From: Lachnospiraceae bacterium
GTDB lineage: Bacteria; Bacillota; Clostridia; Lachnospirales; Lachnospiraceae
Length of the DNA: 64,000 nt
Assembly: GCA_024685005.1 (NCBI GenBank)
Contig: JAIKWF010000025.1
Location: 1 to 64,000 of the forward strand
Reading direction: 5' to 3'
Part shown: one piece after another, positions 54,400 to 63,351 of the stretch
Numbering within the stretch: the first letter of the stretch is position 1
Layout: each line of letters starts with the position of its first letter
Notes under the pieces: generated by a model
What the model was told of the DNA's origin: nothing
Seen by the model: the letters and a program-made list of their open reading frames with translations, nothing else
The model's database searches: none
Program-made: the position numbers and the translations under genes

Positions 54400-54456
54400 A
54401 TGAAAAAAGACAAGAGTAAGGACAAGAACAAAGACAAGAGTGTAAGGCGAGAGTAA
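54400..54456 (+). other. Possible 18-residue lysine/aspartate microprotein or simple repeat
   Basis: ATG then a short frame reading MKKDKSKDKNKDKSVRRE, with only a weak ribosome site (GGGAA). The DNA contains GACAAGAGTAAG-type 12-base imperfect repeats. It could be a low-complexity leader of the acetyltransferase transcript rather than a gene. Confidence 0.2.
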
Positions 54457-54477
54457 GGTAAGACCGGGGAGGAAGTC

Positions 54478-55200
54478 ATGGAACGACAGTACCGCTCTCT
54501 GATCCTGAGCGATGACTGGAATATCATACAAAAAGCGGTTAAAGAAGGCAGGCACGCGGTACCCTGCCTTCCTTTACGTGGTGTGCCGAAGGAAGGAGGG
54601 AATCTGTCAGGCTTTTCTTATGTTCTGGAAGATGCGGAAAATGTGGAAGATGCTTATCTGGATCTCATTGATGACAGACTCTGCGAAAGGCCCCATACAG
54701 TCTTAGAGACTGCCCGATGCCTGGTACGGGAGATTTCCTTAGAGGATCTGCCGGAGCTTTACCGGATCTATGAAGAACCGGAGATCACGGCATACATGGA
54801 GCCATTGTATGAAGATCGCGAAAAGGAAGAGGCGTATACAAGGGATTACATCAAATGGCACTACGGATTTTACGGCTTTGGCATGTGGATCGTTACAGAC
54901 AAAACAGGAATGATCCTGGGACGGGCAGGCTTTGAAGAAAAAGGAGACGGGATCGCAGAGCTGGGATTTATGATCCGAAAACAAAGCCAGAGACAGGGCT
55001 ACGCCTATGAGGTCAGTAAGGGACTGCTAACCTTTTTTATAAGGGAATACCCGGAATATCGCATCCGGAGTATGTGCCATAAAGACAATACAGCCTCTGT
55101 GAATCTGCTGACAAAACTGGGATTTATAACGGAAAGAGAAAATGGGAAAGAAAACGGGGGCGAAAACCCTTGTATCTTTTGGGAATATCAAGTAAAATAA
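54478..55200 (+). CDS. GNAT-family N-acetyltransferase (RimJ/RimL-like)
   Basis: 240 residues, ATG after GGGGAGG. About 80 N-terminal residues of unknown type (GVPKEGGNLSGFSYVLEDAE) precede a GNAT domain: LVREISLEDLPELYRIYEEP, LGFMIRKQSQRQGYAYEVSK (acetyl-CoA-binding turn) and NTASVNLLTKLGFI. It transfers acetyl groups to amines, often protein N-termini or small molecules. The substrate is unknown. The N-terminal extension is not usual for this family, and could be a separate small domain. Confidence 0.85.
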   Translation: MERQYRSLILSDDWNIIQKAVKEGRHAVPCLPLRGVPKEGGNLSGFSYVLEDAENVEDAYLDLIDDRLCERPHTVLETARCLVREISLEDLPELYRIYEEPEITAYMEPLYEDREKEEAYTRDYIKWHYGFYGFGMWIVTDKTGMILGRAGFEEKGDGIAELGFMIRKQSQRQGYAYEVSKGLLTFFIREYPEYRIRSMCHKDNTASVNLLTKLGFITERENGKENGGENPCIFWEYQVK

Positions 55201-55306
55201 CTTTGTATGTGTGCACAGACCTTTGCAAGCGGATAAAGGCCGCGGGGCGGTGGCGTGCAGTGCAGACTAAAATACATAAAACAATGATCAAGGAATCTGA
55301 GAAGAA

Positions 55307-56986
55307 ATGAACGCATCTACATTATTGGCACTATTCGGCGGCCTGGGGCTTTTTCTGCTGGGCATGAGCATGATGAGCGAAAGCATTGAAAAAGCAGCCG
55401 GCGCGAAACTGAGAGACATTCTGGAATTCTTTACCAAAAACACATTTACGGGAATGATCGTGGGACTTGTATTTACCGCCATCATTCAGTCATCATCAGC
55501 CTGTACGGTTATGGTGGTTTCTTTCGTAAACTCAGGTCTGATGACCCTGTATCAGGCAGCGGGCGTGATCTTCGGTGCCAATATCGGTACCACCGTCACC
55601 GCACAGCTGGTATCTTTTGATCTTTCCAAGTACGCACCCATCTTTCTTTTGGGTGGAGTTCTCGTAGTTATGTTTTCCAAAAAGCAAAATACATTTGTAA
55701 AGCTGGCATCGATTCTGATGGGTTTTGGTGTGCTGTTTACCGGCCTGGATGCTATGAGCTCTTCCATGGCGGGACTGAAAACGGATCCCCGGATCATCGA
55801 TCTGTTTGCTTCCCTGAAAAGTCCGCTGCTTGCCATTGTGGTAGGTACGGTACTGACTGCGGTGATTCAGTCTTCATCCGTTACCGTCAGCATTTTGCTT
55901 TTGATGTGTAAAGAAGGCCTGTTGGGATTGCCCATCGCCATGTTTATCCTGCTGGGATGTAACATTGGTGCCTGCGCGTCAGCGCTTCTTGCGTCTGCAA
56001 CCGGAACCAAGGACGCGAAACGTGCGGCCATGATCCACTTTTTGTTCAATGTTATCGGCAGTATCATAATGTATATCGTATTGAAGGTGGCAGTGGATCC
56101 GATTCTGGGTGGTCTTACCGCAATTTCTTCGGGAGATCCCGGCCGTATCGTGGCAAATGCCCATACCACCTTTAAAGTGGCGCAGACGATTATGATCTTT
56201 CCCTTCGCCAAGTATCTTGTGAAACTGACATATCTGGTTGTGCCCGGCGAAGATGCAAAGGTCGGATACAGAGAAAGATACCAGCTTAAGTTTATCGGTA
56301 ATAAGGCACTCTTTAACCCCGCTACGGCAGTGGTTAACGTGATCAATGAGCTGGAGCGTATGGCATCCCTTGCCAGTGAGAATCTGAACCGCGCTATGAA
56401 TGCGCTGATTACCCTGGATGAAGAGGATATTCAGGAAGTATATGAAGTAGAGGATAATATCAATTATCTGAATACCGAGATCACGCATTATCTGGTGAAA
56501 ATCAATCAGATGACACTGCCCATCGAGGATCAGAAGAGCCTGGGTTCTCTGTTCCATGTCGCAAATGATATCGAGAGGATCGGAGATTATGCCAGAGGTA
56601 TTGCCGATTCCGCATCTAAACGAAAAGAAGAAAATCTGAGTTTTACGAAAGAAGCGCAAAGGGAACTGGGTGAGATGCTCAATATGGTAAATACGCTGCT
56701 ACGATTTGCCATTGAAATGTTTTATACCAATTCCGATGAGCATCTGAAAGATATCATTAACCTGGAGGAGGGAATAGACGAAAAAGAACTGGAGCTGCAG
56801 CGCGCTCACGTGGCGAGACTTGCCAACCAGGAATGCAGCCCTGAATCCGGTATGGTTTTTGCAGATGTCACCGGCGGTCTGGAGCGTATCGCCGACCATG
56901 CCACCAACCTGGCCTTTTCCGTATTAAGTGAAGAAGCCCTTGCAGTTGCCAAGGCGGGAAGCAAGGACAAGCCTAAGAGCAGATGA
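55307..56986 (+). CDS. Na+/phosphate cotransporter with PhoU-like C-terminus
   Basis: 559 residues. Two Na/Pi-cotransporter repeats each contain a QSSS motif (IIQSSSACTVMVVSF near 65 and VIQSSSVTVSILLLM near 185), with eight or so TM segments in about the first 320 residues. The rest (about 340-545) is a helical PhoU-like domain (DDIERIGDYARGIAD-like: ANDIERIGDYARGIADSASK). It imports phosphate with sodium at the cytoplasmic membrane. The transporter-PhoU fusion is common in Firmicutes. No Pho box was seen upstream. Confidence 0.92.
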   Translation: MNASTLLALFGGLGLFLLGMSMMSESIEKAAGAKLRDILEFFTKNTFTGMIVGLVFTAIIQSSSACTVMVVSFVNSGLMTLYQAAGVIFGANIGTTVTAQLVSFDLSKYAPIFLLGGVLVVMFSKKQNTFVKLASILMGFGVLFTGLDAMSSSMAGLKTDPRIIDLFASLKSPLLAIVVGTVLTAVIQSSSVTVSILLLMCKEGLLGLPIAMFILLGCNIGACASALLASATGTKDAKRAAMIHFLFNVIGSIIMYIVLKVAVDPILGGLTAISSGDPGRIVANAHTTFKVAQTIMIFPFAKYLVKLTYLVVPGEDAKVGYRERYQLKFIGNKALFNPATAVVNVINELERMASLASENLNRAMNALITLDEEDIQEVYEVEDNINYLNTEITHYLVKINQMTLPIEDQKSLGSLFHVANDIERIGDYARGIADSASKRKEENLSFTKEAQRELGEMLNMVNTLLRFAIEMFYTNSDEHLKDIINLEEGIDEKELELQRAHVARLANQECSPESGMVFADVTGGLERIADHATNLAFSVLSEEALAVAKAGSKDKPKSR

Positions 56987-57079
56987 CGAACATGAACGGC
57001 ATTATTTTGATAACATATTAAAGCTTTGAAACAGACGGTTTTAATGGACATAGAATTGTAAAGATCGGTATATCGAGCA

Positions 57080-57098
57080 TTTAGATAGTTGATCTAAA
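57080..57098. promoter_or_regulatory. Inverted repeat TTTAGAT-AGTTG-ATCTAAA before the acyl-CoA synthetase
   Basis: Perfect 7-bp arms and 5-bp spacer about 50 bp upstream of the coding start, with no T-tract. Operator candidate. A TTGAAA/TAGAAT pair farther upstream (around 57026-57056) has 19-bp spacing and is only a weak promoter candidate. Confidence 0.4.
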
Positions 57099-57146
57099 AT
57101 AACGAAAGGAGATAGATGTAGCAAGGGGTTACATCGTATTGAAAAA

Positions 57147-58778
57147 ATGCCTGTAACAGAATTTTTGAAACGAAATGCAAAAATGTATCCGGATGAGGTG
57201 GCTTTAGTTGAGCTGAATCCGGAAGTGGAAGATACCAGAAGAATCACATGGAAAGAGTATGAGCTCATTGAGCCTTCACCCCAGCCTTATCGCCGGGAGA
57301 TCACCTGGAAAGTCTTTGACGAAAAAGCGAATCGTTTTGCAAACCTTTTGATCCAGAGAGGGATCAAGAAGGGGGATAAAGTAGCCATCATCATGTATAA
57401 CTGCTTGGAGTGGCTGCCTATTTACTTTGGCGTACTCAAAAGCGGAGCCATTGCAGTGCCCTTCAACTTCCGATATGATGCGGAAGAAATTCTGTATTGT
57501 GCGGAACTTGCCGAAGTGGATATGATCGTTTTCGGACCTGAATTTATCGGTCGTATCGAACAAAATGCGGAAAGACTTTCTAAGGGAAGACTTTTGATCT
57601 ATGTGGGAGACGGCTGTCCTTCCTTTGCGGAAAGCTACAGAGAACTGGTTGCGGATTGCTCCTCCAAGGATCCGGATGTTCCGCTCACGGAAGAAGACTT
57701 TGGTGCAATCTATTTTTCCTCGGGTACCACGGGTTTCCCCAAGGCAATCCTGCATAAACATCAGTCCCTGACTCAGGCGGCAGAAATGGAGCAAAAACAC
57801 CATGAGACGGGAAGAGAAGATGTATTCCTCTGCATTCCGCCTCTGTATCACACCGGCGCCAAGTTCCACTGGATGGGATCATTGGTGGCCGGCAGTAAGG
57901 CAGTGCTTTTAAAAGGTGCAAAACCCGATGTGATCCTGTCTGCTGTATCCAGTGAAAAATGCACCATCGTATGGCTTCTGGTGCCCTGGGCACAGGATAT
58001 CCTGGAAGCCCTTGATAACGGCAAACTGAAGAAAGACGATTACGAGCTGTCTCAGTGGAGACTGATGCATATTGGCGCACAGCCCGTTCCGCCTTCACTG
58101 GTGGCACATTGGAAGGATTATTTCCCGAATCACCAATATGATACCAACTACGGTCTGTCCGAATCCACCGGCCCCGGCTGCGTACACCTTGGCATGGAAA
58201 ATTCCCACAAGGTGGGAGCCATCGGTGTACCCGGCTACCGTTGGGAATGCAAGATTGTGTCGGAAGAAGATAAGATCGTAGAGCAGGGCGAAGTCGGAGA
58301 GCTGTGTGTGAAGGGCCCCGGCGTGATGACCTGCTACTATAACAATGAAGAAGCGACCAAAGAGGTGCTAAGGGACGGTTGGCTTTACACCGGTGATATG
58401 GCGATGCAGGATGAGGACGGTTTCATCTTCCTGGTAGACCGCAAGAAGGATGTCATCGTATCCGGCGGTGAGAATATCTATCCTGTTCAGATTGAGAATT
58501 TTATCCGCAAGTTTGACAAGGTAAAGGACGTTGCTGTCATCGGCCTGCCGGACAAACGCCTTGGTGAGATCACCGCAGCATCCATTGAGATCAAAGAAGG
58601 AATGACCTGCACCAGAGAAGAGATCGACGAGTTCTGCCTCGGATTGCCCAGATATAAGAGACCCAAGCAGGTATTTTTCGAGGATATTCCCAGGAATGCC
58701 ACCGGCAAGATTGAAAAACCGCGCCTTCGTAAGATGCACGGAGCAGACATGCTGGTTGCCATGGAGAACAAGAGCTGA
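57147..58778 (+). CDS. AMP-forming acyl-CoA synthetase (long/medium-chain type)
   Basis: 543 residues in the ANL superfamily. Motifs: IYFSSGTTGFPKAILHKHQS (P-loop), NYGLSESTGPGC, GWLYTGDMAMQDEDGFIFLV, DRKKDVIVSGGENIYP, and the C-terminal lysine in RNATGKIEKPRLR. It adenylates a carboxylic acid and transfers it to CoA; the acid cannot be read from sequence, though a bile acid, fatty acid or aryl acid is possible. The ribosome site before ATG 57147 is poor; an in-frame TTG at 57138 with AAGGGG farther upstream is an alternative start. Confidence 0.9.
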   Translation: MPVTEFLKRNAKMYPDEVALVELNPEVEDTRRITWKEYELIEPSPQPYRREITWKVFDEKANRFANLLIQRGIKKGDKVAIIMYNCLEWLPIYFGVLKSGAIAVPFNFRYDAEEILYCAELAEVDMIVFGPEFIGRIEQNAERLSKGRLLIYVGDGCPSFAESYRELVADCSSKDPDVPLTEEDFGAIYFSSGTTGFPKAILHKHQSLTQAAEMEQKHHETGREDVFLCIPPLYHTGAKFHWMGSLVAGSKAVLLKGAKPDVILSAVSSEKCTIVWLLVPWAQDILEALDNGKLKKDDYELSQWRLMHIGAQPVPPSLVAHWKDYFPNHQYDTNYGLSESTGPGCVHLGMENSHKVGAIGVPGYRWECKIVSEEDKIVEQGEVGELCVKGPGVMTCYYNNEEATKEVLRDGWLYTGDMAMQDEDGFIFLVDRKKDVIVSGGENIYPVQIENFIRKFDKVKDVAVIGLPDKRLGEITAASIEIKEGMTCTREEIDEFCLGLPRYKRPKQVFFEDIPRNATGKIEKPRLRKMHGADMLVAMENKS

Positions 58779-58926
58779 TCAGCAGATGATCAAATAAGAA
58801 ATGCACAAAAAATGTGGCGAATTTTGCAATGGACAGGAGTATTCATTGCGGATTCGTCATATTTGTTTTACACTGAAATTTGGGAGATTTGGCAGAACGT
58901 AAACGGATCAAAGCACTGATGGGACG

Positions 58927-58955
58927 TTGACAAAGTAATTAAAACTAATTAAAAC
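58927..58955 (+). promoter_or_regulatory. Promoter of the large LRR surface protein
   Basis: A perfect TTGACA, 17 bp, TAAAAC. A leader of about 85 nt follows, containing a hairpin (AGCAAA...TTTGCT with an inner CCCA/TGGG) just before the AAAGGAGGA ribosome site. The rest of the 267-bp gap shows no gene. Confidence 0.6.
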
Positions 58956-59045
58956 GAATGAAAGAAAAGACAATAAAGCAAACCGATACCCCATGTGGGA
59001 AGGATTTGCTTTGAGATAGAAAAGAAAAAAGGAGGAAGCAGCAAA

Positions 59046-62000
59046 ATGAAGAAAGTGAAGCGCTTCGCATTGCAGCTTTTGTTGGCAGCATTTATGGTGC
59101 TGGGAATTGCAGCCACCGAAAACGTGACAGCAAAAGCAGAAACAGAGATCAAGAGCAATATCAAGATCTGGACGAAAGGACCTGTGTGGGGGGATAAGAT
59201 CTATCGTTGCGATAAAAGATCCGTTCCGGGATATTCCGAACATGGTATGTGGACCGTATCTTTGGCGAAAGGGTTTTATGCAGCAAAGATCGGGACCCAC
59301 TATAATCAGCATGGCTACAGAAATGGGATCAAGTGGACAAGGGAACTCTTTAATGAAAAAGAACACAGCTGGTACGAGGATACCATGAGCAATGATGATA
59401 CATTTGACCCGAATATATCAAATTTTTATCATCTCTATGTGCTGATCAATGCGACAGATGATTGGATCTTACCTGCTGATCCTGCAAAGTATCCGTTGTA
59501 TTATGCCGATGTACCGGACTGCCTTTATCAGGATGATCCGCAGATCGTGGAATATGGACCGTATGGAAGTTATATTGAGTTGAAATACTCCTTTGCATTT
59601 GGTGATCTGACAAAATACCAGACGCATGTGACGTTCTCGCTGGACGAACCGCAGGCGGGACAGAAACTGTCGGATGTCAAAGTGTCTTTTAAAGACGGTA
59701 ATGAGCTGAAGAGTAATGCGCTGAATGGGGTAGATCTTTCAGACTCCTGGTACCGTTTTCCGGCGACATCGGACAAGGATAAGAGTAAGCTTGAAAACTG
59801 GGAAAAAGTAAGCCCTGATGCAACGTTTGAAAAGGATTATTACTACAAAGTTGTTAATCTTGAACAGCTTCTGGATGCATATCTGAACAGTTATAAGAGC
59901 AAGGAGCTTCATCAGCGGAAGATACCTTATGTTTTCAAGGACTATGACAGCTTTGATTGGAGTCTGGCTGTAGACGGCATAGAGGTTTCCACCTATCCAT
60001 CTAAGGATATAGAGGATGCATCCTGGACGAGTCCCCTTTTGGCAGATAAGATCCGCCAGGTGACCGTATCAGGGGATAAGCGCCATACACTGATCCCGGA
60101 TCCGGGAGAAAGTTTTACGGAGGATCATTGGAAGCTGAAGGTGGAGGAGAATTCCAAATATGCCTTGGATACGTCCTTTGGCAAAGGCGGCGTAAAATGG
60201 GTCAGCGTAATGTCGACAAATACGGAGCAGGAGGTAAAGAGCGGAGATAACATTAACGCAAATTTCAAATATCGTCTCTATGTGCAGATAAAAACGAAGG
60301 GCGATTACAGGTTTGCAAAGGATGTGAGTTTTGTGATCGATCCGAAAGACGGAGTATGTAATCCGTTTACTGTTCAGGGAAGTTCGGACGCTGACGCTAA
60401 ACATGCTCTTATGAGATTTGAATTTATTGCTCCTACCAATAATATTTTTAAGGTGAATCTGCAGGAACATCCGGTCTCCGGAGATGCTTTTTGTTATGAT
60501 GCGAATGTGGGAGGGGAAGGATATTATACTCTTTCCGCTGAAGATACGGATACGAGAAAAAATGGTGTTGAATGGCGTTATCTTGATGATGCCGGCTTTG
60601 CATACCGGACCGATTCCGGGGTGACAATGGAAGGCGGAGTGACTTACTTCGTAAGTTACCTTATCAAGCCATCTAACGGAGGTACATTTCCGAACGATCC
60701 TTACAGCTTATCGAGGATCTTCATTGATACAGATGTTACCGACATGACGGTTCGTCTTACCAATCACGGAGAATATGAGATTAAAGGCAAGTTTTATTGT
60801 CAAAAAGCAGTCAAACGACTTGATTTTACCATCGGGACATCCATAAAAGCTGGAGATGCGCCATCGGATATCTGTTATGTTGAGAGCGATTCCCATTATC
60901 CGGATCCCTTTGTCGGCGCCGGTGCGAAGCTCTTTAGAGAAGCATGGAACGGAAAGAGCTATGCGCTGACGGGAATGAAGGAGACGTGGTACGTTTCGGA
61001 TAATGGCGAAAACTGGACCAAAATGGCCGCCGGCGACGTCTTTGAGGACGGGAAATACTATGCCACAAGTGCGATCGGCGATATCTACCGGATGATCGGT
61101 GAGAATGACGTATTTCCAAGTGATGCCTATGGAATCCGGCGCGATGCACCGATCTATGTCAATGGGAAAGATACCGGCGAAACATGGAATACATTGACGT
61201 ATTCATATCGATACAACTTTGGCAGGCTGGACAGCAGGGCGAGGATCGATATTACCCTGGCAGAGGTTGGAGGCATTGTTAATAAGGTTTATACTGGCAG
61301 CGAGATCAGGCTGGACGTTGTTGTCTCGATGGAGGGTAAAAAGCTGAAAGAAGGCACGGATTATGAGGTATTATACCGTGATAACGTAAAGCCCAGTACA
61401 GACGAGAAGCCTGCAACCGTTATCATCAAAGGCATCGGCGATTATACCGGCAGCATCGAAGAAAACTTTTACATTCTTGAGCCCTGGGATGAGCTGGTTG
61501 GTGTCTTGGATATTACAAAGTCTACTGTAACCGGTATTACAGACAAGAGTTATACCGGCAGCCCCGTCACCCAGGATATTGTGGTGACCTTCGATGGAAA
61601 TGAGCTGACAGAGGGTTCTGATTATACGGTAACTTATGAGAAGAATACCGAAGCAGGCGATGCAACCGTGATCATCACCGGAACAGGCCTGTATAAGGGA
61701 ATCATTAAGAAGACCTTCAAGATCACAAAGACGGAAGATGGTGGAAACGGTGGAAACGGCGGAAATGGCGGTAACGGCGGGAATACTCCTGTAGCCCAGA
61801 AGGAAGTAGCCGGCGTTGGAAGCTTTTCTGCAGACGGTAAGAGCCTGAAAGACCCCGACGGAAACACCTTTGCGGTTGCTGAGAGCGTAACAGCGGAAGA
61901 TCTGAAGAAAGGCCTTGCGGTAGCGGATCAGCAGACCGGCAGCAAGTATCGTATCACCAAGATCGTTTACAAGAAGGGTAAGTTCAAGAGCGGTACCGCT

Positions 62001-62357
62001 GAGTATGTGGGACCTTACAACAGAGAGGATACCACAGCCAAGGTAGCGGCCAAGGTGAAGATCGGCGGCAACACCTTTACGGTAACGGCAGTAGCTGCAA
62101 ATGCCGGAAAGGGATGCGAGAAGCTTGAGAAGATCACCATCGGCAAGAACGTGACCAAGATCGGCAAGAATGCATTTAAGAATTGCGGTGCGCTCAGGAG
62201 CATCAAGATTTCTTCCAAAAAGCTTAAGAGCGTAGGTAAAAATGCACTTAAGGGAATCGACAAAAAGGCTGTGATCAAGGTTCCGAAAAACAAGAGAAAA
62301 GCATACAAAAAACTTTTCAGGAAAAAGGGACAGGCCAAGACAGTCAAAGTGAAATAA
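59046..62357 (+). CDS. Secreted modular surface protein with C-terminal LRR domain
   Basis: 1103 residues from ATG 59046, after AAAGGAGGA; the ORF-track start is upstream of the ribosome site. Signal peptide of about 34 residues (MKKVKRFALQLLLAAFMVLG). Several beta modules follow, each with a Trp-containing strand and an F-x-x-G-x-Y-Y turn (ATFEKDYYYKVV, DVFEDGKYYATSA). Two related Ig-like modules have YTGS...EGTDYEVLYRDN and YTGS...EGSDYTVTYEKN. A Gly/Asn linker (GGNGGNGGNGG) leads to a lysine-rich LRR_5 domain (CEKLEKITIGKNVTKIGKNA). No LPXTG. Likely an adhesin or matrix protein. It resembles the 15519 protein in its C-terminal LRR. Confidence 0.8.
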   Translation: MKKVKRFALQLLLAAFMVLGIAATENVTAKAETEIKSNIKIWTKGPVWGDKIYRCDKRSVPGYSEHGMWTVSLAKGFYAAKIGTHYNQHGYRNGIKWTRELFNEKEHSWYEDTMSNDDTFDPNISNFYHLYVLINATDDWILPADPAKYPLYYADVPDCLYQDDPQIVEYGPYGSYIELKYSFAFGDLTKYQTHVTFSLDEPQAGQKLSDVKVSFKDGNELKSNALNGVDLSDSWYRFPATSDKDKSKLENWEKVSPDATFEKDYYYKVVNLEQLLDAYLNSYKSKELHQRKIPYVFKDYDSFDWSLAVDGIEVSTYPSKDIEDASWTSPLLADKIRQVTVSGDKRHTLIPDPGESFTEDHWKLKVEENSKYALDTSFGKGGVKWVSVMSTNTEQEVKSGDNINANFKYRLYVQIKTKGDYRFAKDVSFVIDPKDGVCNPFTVQGSSDADAKHALMRFEFIAPTNNIFKVNLQEHPVSGDAFCYDANVGGEGYYTLSAEDTDTRKNGVEWRYLDDAGFAYRTDSGVTMEGGVTYFVSYLIKPSNGGTFPNDPYSLSRIFIDTDVTDMTVRLTNHGEYEIKGKFYCQKAVKRLDFTIGTSIKAGDAPSDICYVESDSHYPDPFVGAGAKLFREAWNGKSYALTGMKETWYVSDNGENWTKMAAGDVFEDGKYYATSAIGDIYRMIGENDVFPSDAYGIRRDAPIYVNGKDTGETWNTLTYSYRYNFGRLDSRARIDITLAEVGGIVNKVYTGSEIRLDVVVSMEGKKLKEGTDYEVLYRDNVKPSTDEKPATVIIKGIGDYTGSIEENFYILEPWDELVGVLDITKSTVTGITDKSYTGSPVTQDIVVTFDGNELTEGSDYTVTYEKNTEAGDATVIITGTGLYKGIIKKTFKITKTEDGGNGGNGGNGGNGGNTPVAQKEVAGVGSFSADGKSLKDPDGNTFAVAESVTAEDLKKGLAVADQQTGSKYRITKIVYKKGKFKSGTAEYVGPYNREDTTAKVAAKVKIGGNTFTVTAVAANAGKGCEKLEKITIGKNVTKIGKNAFKNCGALRSIKISSKKLKSVGKNALKGIDKKAVIKVPKNKRKAYKKLFRKKGQAKTVKVK

Positions 62358-62406
62358 AAAAGTGTATAAAAAGTGTATAAATTGTTGATTTTTAGAGTTT
62401 TTTTGA

Positions 62407-62435
62407 TTGAAATACACTAGATAAAGTGGTATCAT
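62407..62435 (+). promoter_or_regulatory. Sigma-A promoter of the alanine-rich repeat protein
   Basis: TTGAAA, 17 bp, TATCAT, each with one mismatch to consensus. A leader of about 75 nt leads to a strong AAAGGAGGA ribosome site. Good evidence that the next gene is a single, well-expressed unit. Confidence 0.7.
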
Positions 62436-62515
62436 GTAGAGGAAGTGAGCGGATGAGGGGATCCTTGTCTTATTCGCTACAAAATAATATGTGTATGGTA
62501 AAAGGAGGATTTATC

Positions 62516-63196
62516 ATGAAGAAGGCAATGGGATTTGTAGTAGCGGTAGCAGTTGCACTGGGTATCACCGCATCTTTCGGCACAGTAGCTAAGGCTGATG
62601 TTGTAGCAGATGCAGAGGCAACGCTTCAGGCAGCACAGAGAGCTCACAATGAGAAGATCGCAGCAGACGTAAAGGCTCAGATCGAAGCTAACAACGCAGC
62701 AAAGGTTGCTATCCAGCAGGCAGCTAAGGCAGCTACCGAAGCAGCAGCTAAGCAGGCAGAGATCGACAACAAGGCTAAGGCAGCAGCAGTTAAGGCTCAG
62801 ATCGAAGCTAACAATGCAGCAAAGGTTGCAATCCAGAAGGCAGCAGTAGAGGCTACTAAGGCAGCAGCAGCTAAGGCTGATGCAGATAACAAGGCTAAGG
62901 CAGCAGCAGTTAAGGCTCAGATCGAAGCTAACAACGCAGCAAAGGTTGCAGTTCAGAAGGCAGCTGTAGAGGCTACCAAGGCAGCAGCAGCTAAGGCTGA
63001 TGCAAACAACAAGGCTATTGCAGCAGCAGTTAAGGCTCAGATCGAAGCTAACAACGCAGCAAAGGTTGCAATCCAGAAGGCAGCTAAGGAAGCTACCGAA
63101 GCAGCAGCTAAGAAGGCTGAAGCTGATAACAAGGCAAAGGCAGAGGCTAACAAAGCAGCAGTAGCAGCTAACCTTCTGTCCAAGATGCCTAAATAA
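62516..63196 (+). CDS. Secreted alanine-rich helical repeat protein
   Basis: 226 residues from ATG 62516, preceded by AAAGGAGGATTTATC; the longer ORF-track start has no ribosome site and overlaps the promoter. Signal peptide of about 28 residues (MKKAMGFVVAVAVALGITAS). The mature part is four 40-residue repeats (KAQIEANNAAKVAIQ recurs at equal spacing) rich in Ala, Lys and Glu with Asn pairs, and predicted to be a continuous long helix or coiled coil. No Trp, Cys or Tyr is evident in the repeats. Codon use is very biased (GCA/GCT, AAG), as in highly expressed genes. No anchor motif. Unknown family; possibly a matrix, fibre or stalk component. Confidence 0.85.
   Translation: MKKAMGFVVAVAVALGITASFGTVAKADVVADAEATLQAAQRAHNEKIAADVKAQIEANNAAKVAIQQAAKAATEAAAKQAEIDNKAKAAAVKAQIEANNAAKVAIQKAAVEATKAAAAKADADNKAKAAAVKAQIEANNAAKVAVQKAAVEATKAAAAKADANNKAIAAAVKAQIEANNAAKVAIQKAAKEATEAAAKKAEADNKAKAEANKAAVAANLLSKMPK
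62672..63151 (+). repeat. Four 120-bp tandem repeats in the alanine-rich gene
   Basis: AAGGCTCAGATCGAAGCTAA starts at 62672, 62792, 62912 and 63032, exactly 120 bp apart; copies are nearly identical at their 5' parts and diverge slightly further on. The in-frame unit length keeps the protein frame under copy-number change. Confidence 0.92.
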
Positions 63197-63235
63197 GGGT
63201 TTCTGAATTATCAGAATTTTATGTTCAAGCGCAGA

Positions 63236-63262
63236 AAAGGGAACTGTTACAGTTCCCTTTTT
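63236..63262 (+). terminator. Rho-independent terminator of the alanine-rich gene
   Basis: AAAGGGAACTG-TTA-CAGTTCCCTTT followed by TT: a perfect 11-bp stem with a three-base loop and T-tract, 40 bp after the stop. Confidence 0.9.
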
Positions 63263-63351
63263 CTTATGTATGCATCTATCAAGGTGGTATTAGGATAGAT
63301 CCGGCGTATAATGGAATTATGATGGAATGATCGCGGATCCGGAGGACAGAT

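Noticed and set aside
62672-63151. CRISPR-like regular repeats
   Set aside because: The 120-bp repeats are in frame, protein-coding and without unique spacers.
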